Shown here piece after piece: positions 48,631 through 56,798 of a stretch of 57,671 nucleotides of DNA (positions within the stretch are counted from its first letter, which is position 1; the number at the start of each line of letters is the position of its first letter). This DNA comes from Betaproteobacteria bacterium. GTDB taxonomy: Bacteria; Pseudomonadota; Gammaproteobacteria; Burkholderiales; JAHFQX01. Made by a program: the position numbers and the translations under genes. The notes under the pieces are model-generated. The model was given only the letters and a program-made list of their open reading frames with translations, made no database searches and was not told the origin of the DNA. The DNA is taken from positions 1-57,671 of the forward strand of contig JAHFQX010000016.1 of NCBI GenBank assembly GCA_023259135.1. Direction: 5' to 3'.

Positions 48631-49047
48631 ATGCCATCCCAAGCCAGCCGGACGCTGGAAACCTTCGACAACCCCTGCCCGGCGCGGGACTACCGGATTT
48701 CCATGGAAATTCCTGAATTTACCTGCCTGTGCCCGAAGACCGGCCAGCCCGATTTCGCCACCCTCTATCTGGACTACATCCCGGACCGCAAGTGCGTGGA
48801 ACTGAAGAGCCTCAAGCTCTACATCTGGTCCTACCGCAACGCGGGCGCCTTCCACGAGGCGGTGACCAACCAGATCTTGGCGGACCTGGCAGCCGCCACC
48901 CAGCCCCGCTTCATGCGCCTCACCGCCCGCTTCAATGTGCGGGGCGGCATCTTCACCCGCGTGGTGGCCGAACACCGCCAGCTCGGCTGGCAGCCGCAGC
49001 CCGTGGTAGAATTGCAAGCATTCCCCTCCCACTCGGGGACGGGATGA
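48631..49047 (+). CDS. queF: NADPH-dependent 7-cyano-7-deazaguanine reductase QueF (short type)
   Basis: A 138-residue tunnelling-fold enzyme reducing preQ0 to preQ1 in queuosine biosynthesis. The catalytic Cys and Asp are in [14 protein letters not shown], and the substrate Glu follows in [16 protein letters not shown] contacts are in [10 protein letters not shown]. It is the unimodular YkvM type, not the 280-residue bimodular type of E. coli. A GGGAG site precedes ATG at 48631. Confidence 0.94.
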   Translation: MPSQASRTLETFDNPCPARDYRISMEIPEFTCLCPKTGQPDFATLYLDYIPDRKCVELKSLKLYIWSYRNAGAFHEAVTNQILADLAAATQPRFMRLTARFNVRGGIFTRVVAEHRQLGWQPQPVVELQAFPSHSGTG

Positions 49048-49102
49048 GCCCCGTCGCAGAACGGGGCCAAGTTTACAAAATTCTTCTGAGGAAAGTCGCG
49101 CC

Positions 49103-49954
49103 ATGACTTCGGTCCCCGCTCACAGTCACTACGTCGTTCGCGACCAGATCAAGCTCCACCACCTGGATTGGGGCAACCATGGCTGTCATCCGGTGGTGCT
49201 GGTGCACGGCGTTCGGCTGCACGCCCACGTCTGGAACGATTTCGGCCGCCGCTTCAACAACCGCTTCCACATCCTGGCCCTGGACCAGCGGGGCCACGGC
49301 GACAGCGGCTGGGCCGCCGAAGACAGCTATCATCTGGAAGATTTCTACCGGGATCTGCGAGCCGTGATCGAAGCCCGGGGTTTGTCCCGCTTCACTCTGA
49401 TCGGCCACTCCCTGGGCGGGCTGGTGTCCATGCTCTACGCCCACCGCCACCCCGAGGACCTGGAACGGCTGGTGCTGGTGGACATCACCGCCGGATTGCC
49501 GCCGGTGCCCGAGGGCACCGATCTCTCCCGCATTTCCGAAACCCCGCCGCCCCGGGATTTCGATTCTCTGGAAACCGCCACCGCTTACCTGGGACGATTG
49601 TTGTCCCTGGCCCCCCGCCCCATGGTGGAAGAAAGCGTGTTCCATGGCATCCGCCCCACGGACAACGGCCGCTATACCTGGAAATACGATCCGGCCTTGA
49701 TCCGCCGGCCCCGACCGGTGTCGGCCAGCATGAATCTGTGGGACCTGGTGGGCGCCATTGCCACCCCGACCTTGCTCCAATATGGCAGCCACAGCCGGGT
49801 CGTCACCCCCGAGCTGGCGGCCCGCATGGCCAAAACCATGCCGCGCTGCAGCGTGGAATGCATCGAGCGGGCCGGCCATGCCCTGTTCACCGATCAGCCC
49901 GAAGCCTTCGCCGCCAGCGTGGAGCGCTTCATGGCCCCCCGCCCGGCACCGTAA
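49103..49954 (+). CDS. Alpha/beta-hydrolase fold protein
   Basis: A 283-residue hydrolase. VVLVHGVRLHAHVW forms the oxyanion region, GHSLGG the nucleophile elbow (Ser at about 108), and GHALFTDQPEAF the C-terminal catalytic His. The cap domain lies at about 135-215. Substrate unknown; esterase, dienelactone-type or haloperoxidase-like activity are all possible. Same direction as queF (55 bases upstream) and the phosphoesterase (16 bases downstream). Confidence 0.85.
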   Translation: MTSVPAHSHYVVRDQIKLHHLDWGNHGCHPVVLVHGVRLHAHVWNDFGRRFNNRFHILALDQRGHGDSGWAAEDSYHLEDFYRDLRAVIEARGLSRFTLIGHSLGGLVSMLYAHRHPEDLERLVLVDITAGLPPVPEGTDLSRISETPPPRDFDSLETATAYLGRLLSLAPRPMVEESVFHGIRPTDNGRYTWKYDPALIRRPRPVSASMNLWDLVGAIATPTLLQYGSHSRVVTPELAARMAKTMPRCSVECIERAGHALFTDQPEAFAASVERFMAPRPAP

Positions 49955-49970
49955 CCGAAGAACGTCCAGC

Positions 49971-50702
49971 ATGCGCCCCAAGCTCCGCCTCGCCCACGCC
50001 TCCGACATCCACCTGGACACCGATTACTACGGCGGGGAGCGCAATCTGGAGCGGCGAGATCGCTGCCGGCGGGTGTTCCGCGCGCTGCTGGACAACGTGA
50101 CCGAGCAACGCCCGGATCTGCTGCTGATCGCCGGAGACCTGTTCGACTCCAACCGGGCCTCCGACGACACCATCGCCTGGGCCATGGAGGCCTTGGCCGG
50201 ATTGGCGTTCCCGGTATTGATGATCCCCGGCAATCACGATTGCCTGGAGGCCGATGGCATCTACCGGCGCCACGATTTCAACCGCATTCCCAACCTCCGG
50301 TTGGTGATGGACCCCGAGGGGGAAGTGATCGACCTGCCGGAATTGCGGATCAGCGCCTGGGGCAAGGGCATGGTCTCCCACACCCCCGCCTATAGTCCCC
50401 TCGGGAACATGCCCGATCTCCGGGAAGACTGGTGGAACCTGGCCCTGGGCCACGGCATCTTCATCGACGGCGCGGCGCACAGCCATCGCTCCTCCCAGGT
50501 CAAAACCACTCAGATCCTGGAAAGCGGTCGGGACTATATCGCCCTGGGCCACCACCACGCCCTGCTGGATGTCTCCAAATCCTCCACGGCCGCCTACTAC
50601 TGCGGCTCCCCCGAGCCCGTCTCCGAGGATGCCGGAACCTTCCTCACAGTGGACCTGGAAGAGGGCCGCGAAGCGCAAGTGACGATTCGCCGCATCAAGT
50701 AG
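49971..50702 (+). CDS. Calcineurin-like metallophosphoesterase (SbcD-like)
   Basis: A 243-residue phosphoesterase. Metal motifs are ASDIHLD, IAGDLFD, PGNHD, and the pairs LGHG and LGHHH near the end. The layout corresponds to the nuclease domain of SbcD/Mre11-type exonucleases, but it is shorter and has no SbcC partner in the window. Start ATG at 49971. It may process DNA or act on small phosphoesters. Confidence 0.85.
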   Translation: MRPKLRLAHASDIHLDTDYYGGERNLERRDRCRRVFRALLDNVTEQRPDLLLIAGDLFDSNRASDDTIAWAMEALAGLAFPVLMIPGNHDCLEADGIYRRHDFNRIPNLRLVMDPEGEVIDLPELRISAWGKGMVSHTPAYSPLGNMPDLREDWWNLALGHGIFIDGAAHSHRSSQVKTTQILESGRDYIALGHHHALLDVSKSSTAAYYCGSPEPVSEDAGTFLTVDLEEGREAQVTIRRIK

Positions 50703-50730
50703 ACCACCGCCCTACCGGAATTTCCTGTTC

Positions 50731-50763
50731 CAAAAACGCCGAAACCCGCCGAAGCGGGTTTCG
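50731..50763 (-). terminator. Intrinsic terminator of the cold-shock gene
   Basis: A perfect 10-bp stem CGAAACCCGC / GCGGGTTTCG (50740-50749 and 50754-50763) with loop CGAA. Read on the minus strand it is followed after a short GGCG by TTTTT, 40 bases beyond the cold-shock stop. It may also stop the convergent phosphoesterase transcript. Confidence 0.85.
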
Positions 50764-50802
50764 GGTGCCGCGCCGGAGGCAAGCCCCCGGCGGCGGGGCG
50801 GA

Positions 50803-51006
50803 TTATTCCGCCCGGATATTCGCGGCCTGCTTGCCCTTGGGGCCTTCGGCCATATCGAAGATCACCCGCTGTCCTTCACGCAGGGTTTTGAAGCCCTGCA
50901 TGTTGATGGCGGAAAAATGGGCGAACAAATCAGACCCCCCATCGTCGGGGGTGATAAAACCGAAGCCCTTGGAGTCGTTGAACCACTTCACAATACCTGC
51001 TGCCAT
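50803..51006 (-). CDS. Cold-shock protein (CspA family)
   Basis: A 67-residue single OB-fold RNA-binding protein. RNP1 is KGFGFI and RNP2 is DLFAHFSAI. The full family length is present, with [13 protein letters not shown] at the start and [10 protein letters not shown] at the end. It melts RNA structure; whether it is cold-induced is unknown. An AAGGAAA site lies before ATG, and a leader of more than 100 bases is likely. Confidence 0.95.
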   Translation of the reverse strand: MAAGIVKWFNDSKGFGFITPDDGGSDLFAHFSAINMQGFKTLREGQRVIFDMAEGPKGKQAANIRAE

Positions 51007-51020
51007 GACGATATTTCCTT

Positions 51021-51048
51021 ACAAAAATAAAAACGCGGGTTGAACCCG
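51021..51048 (-). other. Terminator-like hairpin in the leader of the cold-shock gene
   Basis: On the minus strand a 5-bp stem (CGGGT / ACCCG, loop TCA, 51036-51048) is followed by TTTTTATTTTT (51022-51033), just before the ribosome binding site. It could end the upstream GGDEF/EAL transcript or form part of a structured csp leader. The stem is short. Confidence 0.35.
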
Positions 51049-51178
51049 AACCATGTTTGAGTTTCAAGACCGCGTACGGCAAAACCGGTACTGCCCAATA
51101 CTCAAAACTTAAACACGCGGGCATTGTACCCCAGCCCGAGGAAAAAGCCAGGATTGGATTGATGTTGCGGACAAGCTC

Positions 51179-54100
51179 TTATTGCAGCGGCCCGGGAGCG
51201 CGCTTTTCGTCCAGCAGGGCCCGGAACGCCGCGGCTTCCAGGGGGCGGCTGCTCAGGTAGCCTTGCATGTTGTCGCAGCCCACGCTGCGCAGATATTCCA
51301 GTTGCTCGCGGGTTTCCACGCCTTCCGCCACCACTTTGAGCTTGAGGACATGGGCCAACGTCACGATCGCCGACACGATGGCCCGGTCATCGGGGTCGGT
51401 GCCAATGTCCCGCACAAAGGACTGGTCGATCTTCAGAACCTGGATCGGCATGCGCTTCAGATAGCTTAACGAGGAATAACCCGTCCCGAAGTCGTCGATG
51501 GCGAGGGTCAAGCCCATGGCGGAGAGCTGGCGCAGGGTAGCCAGCGCTTCCTCGCTGTGCTCCATCACGATGCTCTCGGTAATCTCCAGTTCCAGCCATT
51601 CCGGCGGCAGTCCCGTTTCCTTCAGGGTTCCAGCAATCGTCTGGACGAGTTGCTTTTCCCGGAACTGGCGGGCCGAGAGGTTGACCGCCACCTGTAGGAA
51701 GGGCAGTCCTTCGGCGCGCCAGGCCTGGGCCTGGGCGCAGGCCTGGCGCAGCACCCACTCGCCGATGGGAACGATGAGGCCCGTTTCCTCGGCAAGTGGG
51801 ATGAAATGCGAGGGCGCCATCAGCCCGTGCTCCGGATGGCGCCAGCGCAGCAGCGCTTCGGCGCCGTTGATCCGTCCATTCGCCAAGTTGACCTGGGGCT
51901 GAAAGTGAAGCACCAACTCGTCCCGCTCCAGCGCCCGGCGCAGGCTGTTTTCGAGGTTGAGGTGCTGCAAGGTGGCGGCATTCATGTCAACGGTGAAGAA
52001 GCTGAAGCGATCGCCCAGTTCCTTGGCCCGGTGCAGGGCAATGTCCGCGTTCTGATTAAGGGTGTCGAGGTCTTCGGTATCCTGGGGGTAGAGGCTGATG
52101 CCGATGCTCGCGGTTACGTAGAGCTCGCGCTCCATGACGCGAAACGGCAGCTTCAACGCCCGCGCCAGCTTTTCGGCGACCCGCGCCGTGCTTTCCGCGG
52201 TGCGGATTTCCGAGAGCAGGATAGCGAATTCGTCGCCCTCCAGCCGCGCCACGGTATCTTCGTCGCGCACGGCGCCGGCGATGCGTCCGGCGACGGCCTT
52301 GAGCAGGGCGTCGCCCGCGGCATGCCCCAGGGTGTCGTTGACACGTTTCATCCGGTCCACGTCCAGGTACAAGAGCGCCAGCGAGTGGCGGCCGCGGCGG
52401 GCCGCGGCGGCGGCCTGGTCGAGGCGGTCCCGGAACAGCCGGCGGTTCGGCAGGCCGGTCAGGTGATCGTAGTAGGCGAGATGGCGGATGGTGGATTCGG
52501 CGAGTTTGCGCTCGCTGATGTCCTCCCCGATGGCGACGAAATGGGTCACGCCGCCCCGCTCGTTTTTTACCGGCGAGATGGACTGCAAGCACCAGTAGAG
52601 CTCGCCGTTTTTCTTGCGATTGTGGAACTCCCCGAACCAAACCTTCCCGGCCAGCAAGGTATCCCACAGGTTCTTGTAGACTTCGGGCGCCGTTTCTCCG
52701 GATTTCAGCAGGCGGGGGTTGCGGCCGATCACCTCTTCCGGGCTGTAGCCGGTGACCTCGCAGAACCTGGGATTGACGTACTCGATGTCGCCCTTGATAT
52801 CGGCGATGACCACCACATTGGCGCTTTGTTCCACCGCCCGCGACAGCTTGCGGACATGCTCTTCCGCCTTCCTGCGCGCGGTGATGTCGCGGTCGATGCC
52901 ACGGTAGCCGCGGAAGCCACCGGCGCCGTCGTAGATCGGCACGGCACTGGTTTCCAGTACCACCTCGTGGCCGTCCTTGTGGAGGTTGATGTTCTCCAGC
53001 ATGGCGAAGGGTTTCTGCTCGGCGGCAGTCGCCGCAAAAATAGCGCCGACTCTGCCGGCCTCTTCCGGCGACATCAGATCGAAGGGGGTTTTCCCGACCA
53101 CTTCATCCGGCTCGTAGCCTAGGATATCGCGCACCTTGGGACTGGCGTAGGTATAGACGCCCCCCTGGTCCACCTCCCACACCCAGTCGCTGGTGACCTC
53201 CACCAGGGAGCGGAAACGTTCTTCGGCTTTCCTGCTCAAGCGGATCGCCTCGCCCAGTTGCCGCGTGCGCTCCTCCACCAGCCGCCGCAGCATCTCCGGC
53301 TGGCGCGCGAGAAAATAGCCGATGCCGGCGGCGAACAGGCTGGCGGCGAGCCCCATCGCGATTTCGTAGAGCAGCGACTGGGGCGAATGCCAGCCCTGTG
53401 CGGGTGCGAGGCTTAAGGTCCACTTGCCGTTGGGAACCTCGATCTCGCGGAAAATGGGCTCGTCCAGATCCGCCGCGGTCGAGGAGGCGAAGATCTGCTT
53501 TTTCCCGGTGTCGGGATGGAGGCGCCACAATTGGTAGTGGTAACCTGCTTGCGCCAGGGTATCGAGGCGGCTGGCGGCGAGCAGATGGCTGATTCGGATG
53601 AGGGCGGTGGTGAATCCCCAGAACCGCTCCTGTCCGTCGCGATCGGCAAGGAACACCGGCAGCCGGCCGATGACAGCGATGCCGCCCTGGAGCAGCTCGA
53701 AGGGGCCGGCCAGGGTAAGCTTCCGGGTTTCAAAAGCAAGGAAGGCCTCCTTGTTGCGCTGGGGGTCCTTTAAGAGGTCGTGGCCGATAGCCTTTTCGTT
53801 GCCGGCGAGCGGAACGCTCCGGCGGATGACCCCGCCCGGCGCGAGCTGCAAGGCGCTGACGCCTGGGTAGAGCGGAAGCATCTCTTGCGCCAGCTTCTCG
53901 AAGTCGTGGATTTCCCCTCTGCCCTGGCGCAGCACCGCGGCCAAGGCGTAGGTGGCGGAGATGGAGCGATAGATTTGTTCCTGAAATGCCCAGGCATAGT
54001 TACCCGCCGTCGTATAGGCATGCTGCTGTTTTATGAGCACCCGGCTCTGTTCCGCCAAATGAATGGTGAGGGCGCCGATTCCCGAGGCCGTGAGGAATAC

Positions 54101-54376
54101 CAGCGCGGCGATCAGCAGGGGACGGAGTAACAGGGCGGGAGCGCCGGCCGGCGGGGCGGCGGAGGATGCCTCGGTTTTCTTCGCGGCGCGCTCCCGGGTC
54201 GCCAGCCAGTACATCAGGAAACCGCTTACCGCCACGAAAAAGAATCCCTTGGCGGTTTGCAGCAGCGTGATTTCCTGCGGTGTTGCGGCCAGCCCGAGCA
54301 GCAGGCGGTCGGACCCCATGATCCAGATGAGGGACAGCAGCAGGTAGGCGAGGACGGCGGCGAAGGCGAAATTCAT
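51179..54376 (-). CDS. Membrane-anchored CHASE-PAS-PAS-GGDEF-EAL cyclic-di-GMP protein
   Basis: About 1065 residues. Two N-terminal hydrophobic segments (about 1-20 and 40-60) and a third (about 90-110) precede a CHASE-like periplasmic sensor (about 120-320), a membrane helix (about 340-360), PAS domains (about 395-515 and 525-640), GGDEF (about 645-810) and EAL (about 820-1065). The GGDEF signature is EGDEF, a partial change at the first position. EAL residues look complete (GAEALLRW, EITES, DDFGTGYSSL, KIDQSFV, AEGVET), so phosphodiesterase activity is likely. I prefer ATG at 54376 because a promoter (TTGCGG, 16 bases, TAGAAT at 54406-54411) lies just upstream; ATG at 54403 is possible. The gene lies directly after the phnP stub. 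Confidence 0.9.
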   Translation of the reverse strand: MNFAFAAVLAYLLLSLIWIMGSDRLLLGLAATPQEITLLQTAKGFFFVAVSGFLMYWLATRERAAKKTEASSAAPPAGAPALLLRPLLIAALVFLTASGIGALTIHLAEQSRVLIKQQHAYTTAGNYAWAFQEQIYRSISATYALAAVLRQGRGEIHDFEKLAQEMLPLYPGVSALQLAPGGVIRRSVPLAGNEKAIGHDLLKDPQRNKEAFLAFETRKLTLAGPFELLQGGIAVIGRLPVFLADRDGQERFWGFTTALIRISHLLAASRLDTLAQAGYHYQLWRLHPDTGKKQIFASSTAADLDEPIFREIEVPNGKWTLSLAPAQGWHSPQSLLYEIAMGLAASLFAAGIGYFLARQPEMLRRLVEERTRQLGEAIRLSRKAEERFRSLVEVTSDWVWEVDQGGVYTYASPKVRDILGYEPDEVVGKTPFDLMSPEEAGRVGAIFAATAAEQKPFAMLENINLHKDGHEVVLETSAVPIYDGAGGFRGYRGIDRDITARRKAEEHVRKLSRAVEQSANVVVIADIKGDIEYVNPRFCEVTGYSPEEVIGRNPRLLKSGETAPEVYKNLWDTLLAGKVWFGEFHNRKKNGELYWCLQSISPVKNERGGVTHFVAIGEDISERKLAESTIRHLAYYDHLTGLPNRRLFRDRLDQAAAAARRGRHSLALLYLDVDRMKRVNDTLGHAAGDALLKAVAGRIAGAVRDEDTVARLEGDEFAILLSEIRTAESTARVAEKLARALKLPFRVMERELYVTASIGISLYPQDTEDLDTLNQNADIALHRAKELGDRFSFFTVDMNAATLQHLNLENSLRRALERDELVLHFQPQVNLANGRINGAEALLRWRHPEHGLMAPSHFIPLAEETGLIVPIGEWVLRQACAQAQAWRAEGLPFLQVAVNLSARQFREKQLVQTIAGTLKETGLPPEWLELEITESIVMEHSEEALATLRQLSAMGLTLAIDDFGTGYSSLSYLKRMPIQVLKIDQSFVRDIGTDPDDRAIVSAIVTLAHVLKLKVVAEGVETREQLEYLRSVGCDNMQGYLSSRPLEAAAFRALLDEKRAPGPLQ

Positions 54377-54449
54377 GGGGAAGGAAAAAATCCGGCAAGC
54401 CATGGATTCTATCAACGTTCCGGCTTTCCGCAAGAAAGCGGGATGAAAG

Positions 54450-54668
54450 CGTCAGTACGACAGCCGACAGACTGATGGGCGGAAATCGCTCGGCGAGATC
54501 GGTCAGGCCGGCGTCGAGCAGGATGCGCGTGTCGCCTGCTTCCACCAGGGCCGTGCAGGGGCGGCGACGAAAGTCGGCAACTGCTCGCGCCCGCGTGCAA
54601 GCCGGGCAATCACAACCATGGAGCGGCACGCCGCCCGCGTCGCCCGTGCCGAGGAACGTGACGCGCAT
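54450..54668 (-). pseudogene. phnP: phnP remnant (first 73 codons)
   Basis: The first 73 residues match PhnP, the cyclic phosphate phosphodiesterase of the C-P lyase pathway: MRVTFLGTGDAGGVP at the start, a Cys pair as in CDCPAC for the structural zinc, RRRPCTALVE and LLDAGLTDLAERF. Homology stops at SAVVLT, exactly before the HxHxDH metal motif that should follow. The frame then runs into sequence overlapping the GGDEF/EAL gene. The stub cannot be an active metallo-beta-lactamase-fold enzyme. Confidence 0.78.
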
Positions 54669-54669
54669 G

Positions 54670-54783
54670 TCAGGCGAAGACCACGCCGGGGTGAGCCGCA
54701 AGACGTTCCCGCCCGTAGCGCATCAGGCTGTCCTTGCCGCTGCCCGAGGGGCCGATGACGTAGAACAGCCTCCCCTTAGCCAT
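54670..54783 (-). pseudogene. phnN: phnN remnant (37 codons)
   Basis: The short frame MAKGRLFYVIGPSGSGKDSL is the start of PhnN, ribose 1,5-bisphosphate phosphokinase, including its P-loop GPSGSGKDS. After YGRERLAAHPGVVFA it ends at a stop codon one base before the phnP ATG, so about 150 residues are missing. Its ATG overlaps the end of the phnM fragment by 8 bases, as is normal for intact phnM-phnN pairs. Confidence 0.75.
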
Positions 54784-55381
54784 GATCGAACCGCGCCTCG
54801 AAAACCAGTTTCCCCGCCGAAAACACGCTGCTGGCCTGGGCCAACCCGTTGATGTGGGTGACGGCGACCAGATCGGCGCGCTTGCCCACTGTAATCTCGC
54901 CGCGATCCGCGAGTCCGGCGGCCCTGGCCGGGTTGGCGCTGACCAGACGCACCGATTCGGCAAGGCTGATACCGGCCAGTTCCGGCAAGCGGAACACTGT
55001 CACGATCAGCGTCGCCGGGTGATAGTCGGCGCAGAGACAGTCGGCCACGCCAGCCAGGACCGCATCCAGCGCCCGGATGGCGCCGGACTGGCTCTTGCCG
55101 CGCAGGATATTGGGCGCGCCGAACACGGTGCTCATGCCGCGTTCGCGGGCGGCGCGGAAAGTGCCCTTGCCATGGCGGCGTTCCAGCAGGCCGGCGGCGA
55201 TCAAGTCCTCGACGGCGCGCCGAACCGTGTGCCGATTGACGCCAAAGCGCCCTGCCAGTTCGTTTTCAGAAGGCAGACATTCTCCTGGCGTCAGGAACGA
55301 AGCGATTTCTTCCTTAAGCAGCTTCGCGATCTGGCTATAGATCGTTTCGCCGCCATTCCGTTGCAGAGCTACCAGACTCAT
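54776..55381 (-). pseudogene. In-frame fusion of the PhnF DNA-binding domain to the PhnM C-terminus
   Basis: A 201-residue frame. Residues 1 to about 78 are a GntR-type winged helix of PhnF (ETIYSQIAKLLKEEI, LPSENELAGRFGVNRHTVRRA, RRHGKGTF). From about residue 82 the sequence is the last third of PhnM, the triphosphate diphosphatase (TVFGAPNILRGKSQSG, CADYHPATLI, SANPARAAGLADRGEITVGKRADLV). A deletion inside phnF and phnM that removed phnG to phnL explains the join. The PhnF effector domain and the metal-binding half of PhnM are gone, so neither original activity is expected, though DNA binding might persist. Start ATG at 55381. Confidence 0.8.
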
Positions 55382-55392
55382 CTAGACATCCC

Positions 55393-55429
55393 CACATTGA
55401 GTCGATGGGACTCTAAACCACTCAATGTG
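55393..55429. promoter_or_regulatory. Perfect inverted repeat, candidate PhnF operator
   Basis: CACATTGAGT (55393-55402) and ACTCAATGTG (55420-55429) are exact complements with a 17-base spacer, 12 bases upstream of the phnF-phnM start. Position and symmetry fit an autoregulatory operator for a GntR-type dimer. Confidence 0.55.
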
Positions 55430-55540
55430 ACGCTCTGATGACGTGGATAGGAATAAGGAAAATTCCCGCGGCGAGCAACCCCCGTTTGAGGTAGCATCAT
55501 TCTCACGCCCCTAGCCGCCCCTAACGCTCCCGGCCCGACC

Positions 55541-56677
55541 ATGTTCCTGGTTACAGACCCGCCCTGCCACCTGTTCCGGCTCATCCTCGGCGGACTGGCG
55601 CTGTTTTGCGCCGGGGCGGCCTGGGGCCAAAGCGCAAGCCTTCCCCTCGACAAAATCAAATTGCCCCCCGGTTTCCAAATCTCGGTTTACGCCGAGGTGC
55701 CCAACGCCCGGGCGATGGCGCTGGGCAAGAACGGCACCGTCTACGTGGGTTCCCGGTCGGCGGGCAAGGTCTACGCGGTGCTCAACCGCGGCGGCGGCCC
55801 GCGGGCCGAGGCGGTGCTGACCCTCGCCGAAGGGCTGACCTTGCCGGTGGGGGTAGCCTACCGCGACGGCTCTCTCTATGTGTCCGAGGTGAACCGCATC
55901 CTGCGCTTCGACCGCGTCGACGCACCCTTTCCCCGTCCGCCGCGGCCGGTAGTGGTGAACGACCGTTTTCCCAGGGATCGTCACCACGGCTGGAAATTCA
56001 TCGCCTTCGGACCCGACGGCATGCTCTACGTCCCGGTGGGCGCTCCTTGCAATATCTGTGAACCGGATCCCGACCGCTACGCCAACATCATGCGCATGCG
56101 GTCCGACGGCGGCGGCCTGGAGGTGTTCGCCCGCGGGGTGCGCAATTCGGTGGGCTTCGACTGGCATCCGGAAACTCGCGAATTGTGGTTCACCGACAAC
56201 GGCCGCGACTGGCTGGGGAACGACGCCCCGCCCGACGAACTGAACCACGCGCCGAAACCCGGCATGCACTTCGGCTACCCCTATTGCCACGGCGGCGACC
56301 TGGCCGACCCGGAGCACGGGGCCAAGCGCCGCTGCGACGAATTCACCCCGCCGGCCCGGAACCTCGGCCCCCACGTGGCCGCCCTCGGCATGCGCTTCTA
56401 TACCGGCCGCATGTTCCCCAAGGAGTACCGCAATCAGATTTTCATCGCCGAGCACGGCTCCTGGAACCGCAGCCGGAAAATCGGCTATCGCGTTTCCCTG
56501 GCGCGGCTCTCCGGCAACCGCGCCGTCCAATACGAAACGTTCGCGGAAGGCTGGCTGCAAGGCGACTCGGCCTGGGGCCGGCCGGCGGACGTGCTGGTGA
56601 TGCCCGACGGCGCGCTGCTGGTCTCCGACGATCACGCCGGCGCGATCTACCGGATCGCCTACGCAAACACTGGATAA
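55541..56677 (+). CDS. PQQ-dependent sugar (sorbosone-type) dehydrogenase
   Basis: A 378-residue secreted six-bladed propeller of the glucose/sorbosone dehydrogenase family. A signal peptide ends near GAAWGQ. Typical segments are [88 protein letters not shown] and a final [24 protein letters not shown]. Conserved His and Arg for PQQ and calcium are visible. Natural substrate unknown. No membrane electron acceptor is fused. Confidence 0.88.
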   Translation: MFLVTDPPCHLFRLILGGLALFCAGAAWGQSASLPLDKIKLPPGFQISVYAEVPNARAMALGKNGTVYVGSRSAGKVYAVLNRGGGPRAEAVLTLAEGLTLPVGVAYRDGSLYVSEVNRILRFDRVDAPFPRPPRPVVVNDRFPRDRHHGWKFIAFGPDGMLYVPVGAPCNICEPDPDRYANIMRMRSDGGGLEVFARGVRNSVGFDWHPETRELWFTDNGRDWLGNDAPPDELNHAPKPGMHFGYPYCHGGDLADPEHGAKRRCDEFTPPARNLGPHVAALGMRFYTGRMFPKEYRNQIFIAEHGSWNRSRKIGYRVSLARLSGNRAVQYETFAEGWLQGDSAWGRPADVLVMPDGALLVSDDHAGAIYRIAYANTG

Positions 56678-56708
56678 GCTAAAGACCTCATTCCCAACCT
56701 CTTTCCGC

Positions 56709-56739
56709 TTGACCCGGCCCAGGCGCGGGACAGTACAAT
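56709..56739 (+). promoter_or_regulatory. Possible promoter of the FAD-linked oxidase
   Basis: TTGACC (56709-56714) and TACAAT (56734-56739) are good hexamers but are 19 bases apart, slightly long. The start codon is 60 bases downstream. Confidence 0.4.
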
Positions 56740-56798
56740 CCGGAACCTCTTGCCCCCTCCCCGTTCCAATTTCACTTCCGCCACCGCACCGAGCCCCC

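Noticed and set aside
54000-54701. A 233-codon frame starting as PhnP
   Set aside because: Only the first 73 codons after 54668 resemble PhnP; the rest is antisense-free but out of frame with the GGDEF/EAL gene and has no homology, so only the stub is annotated.
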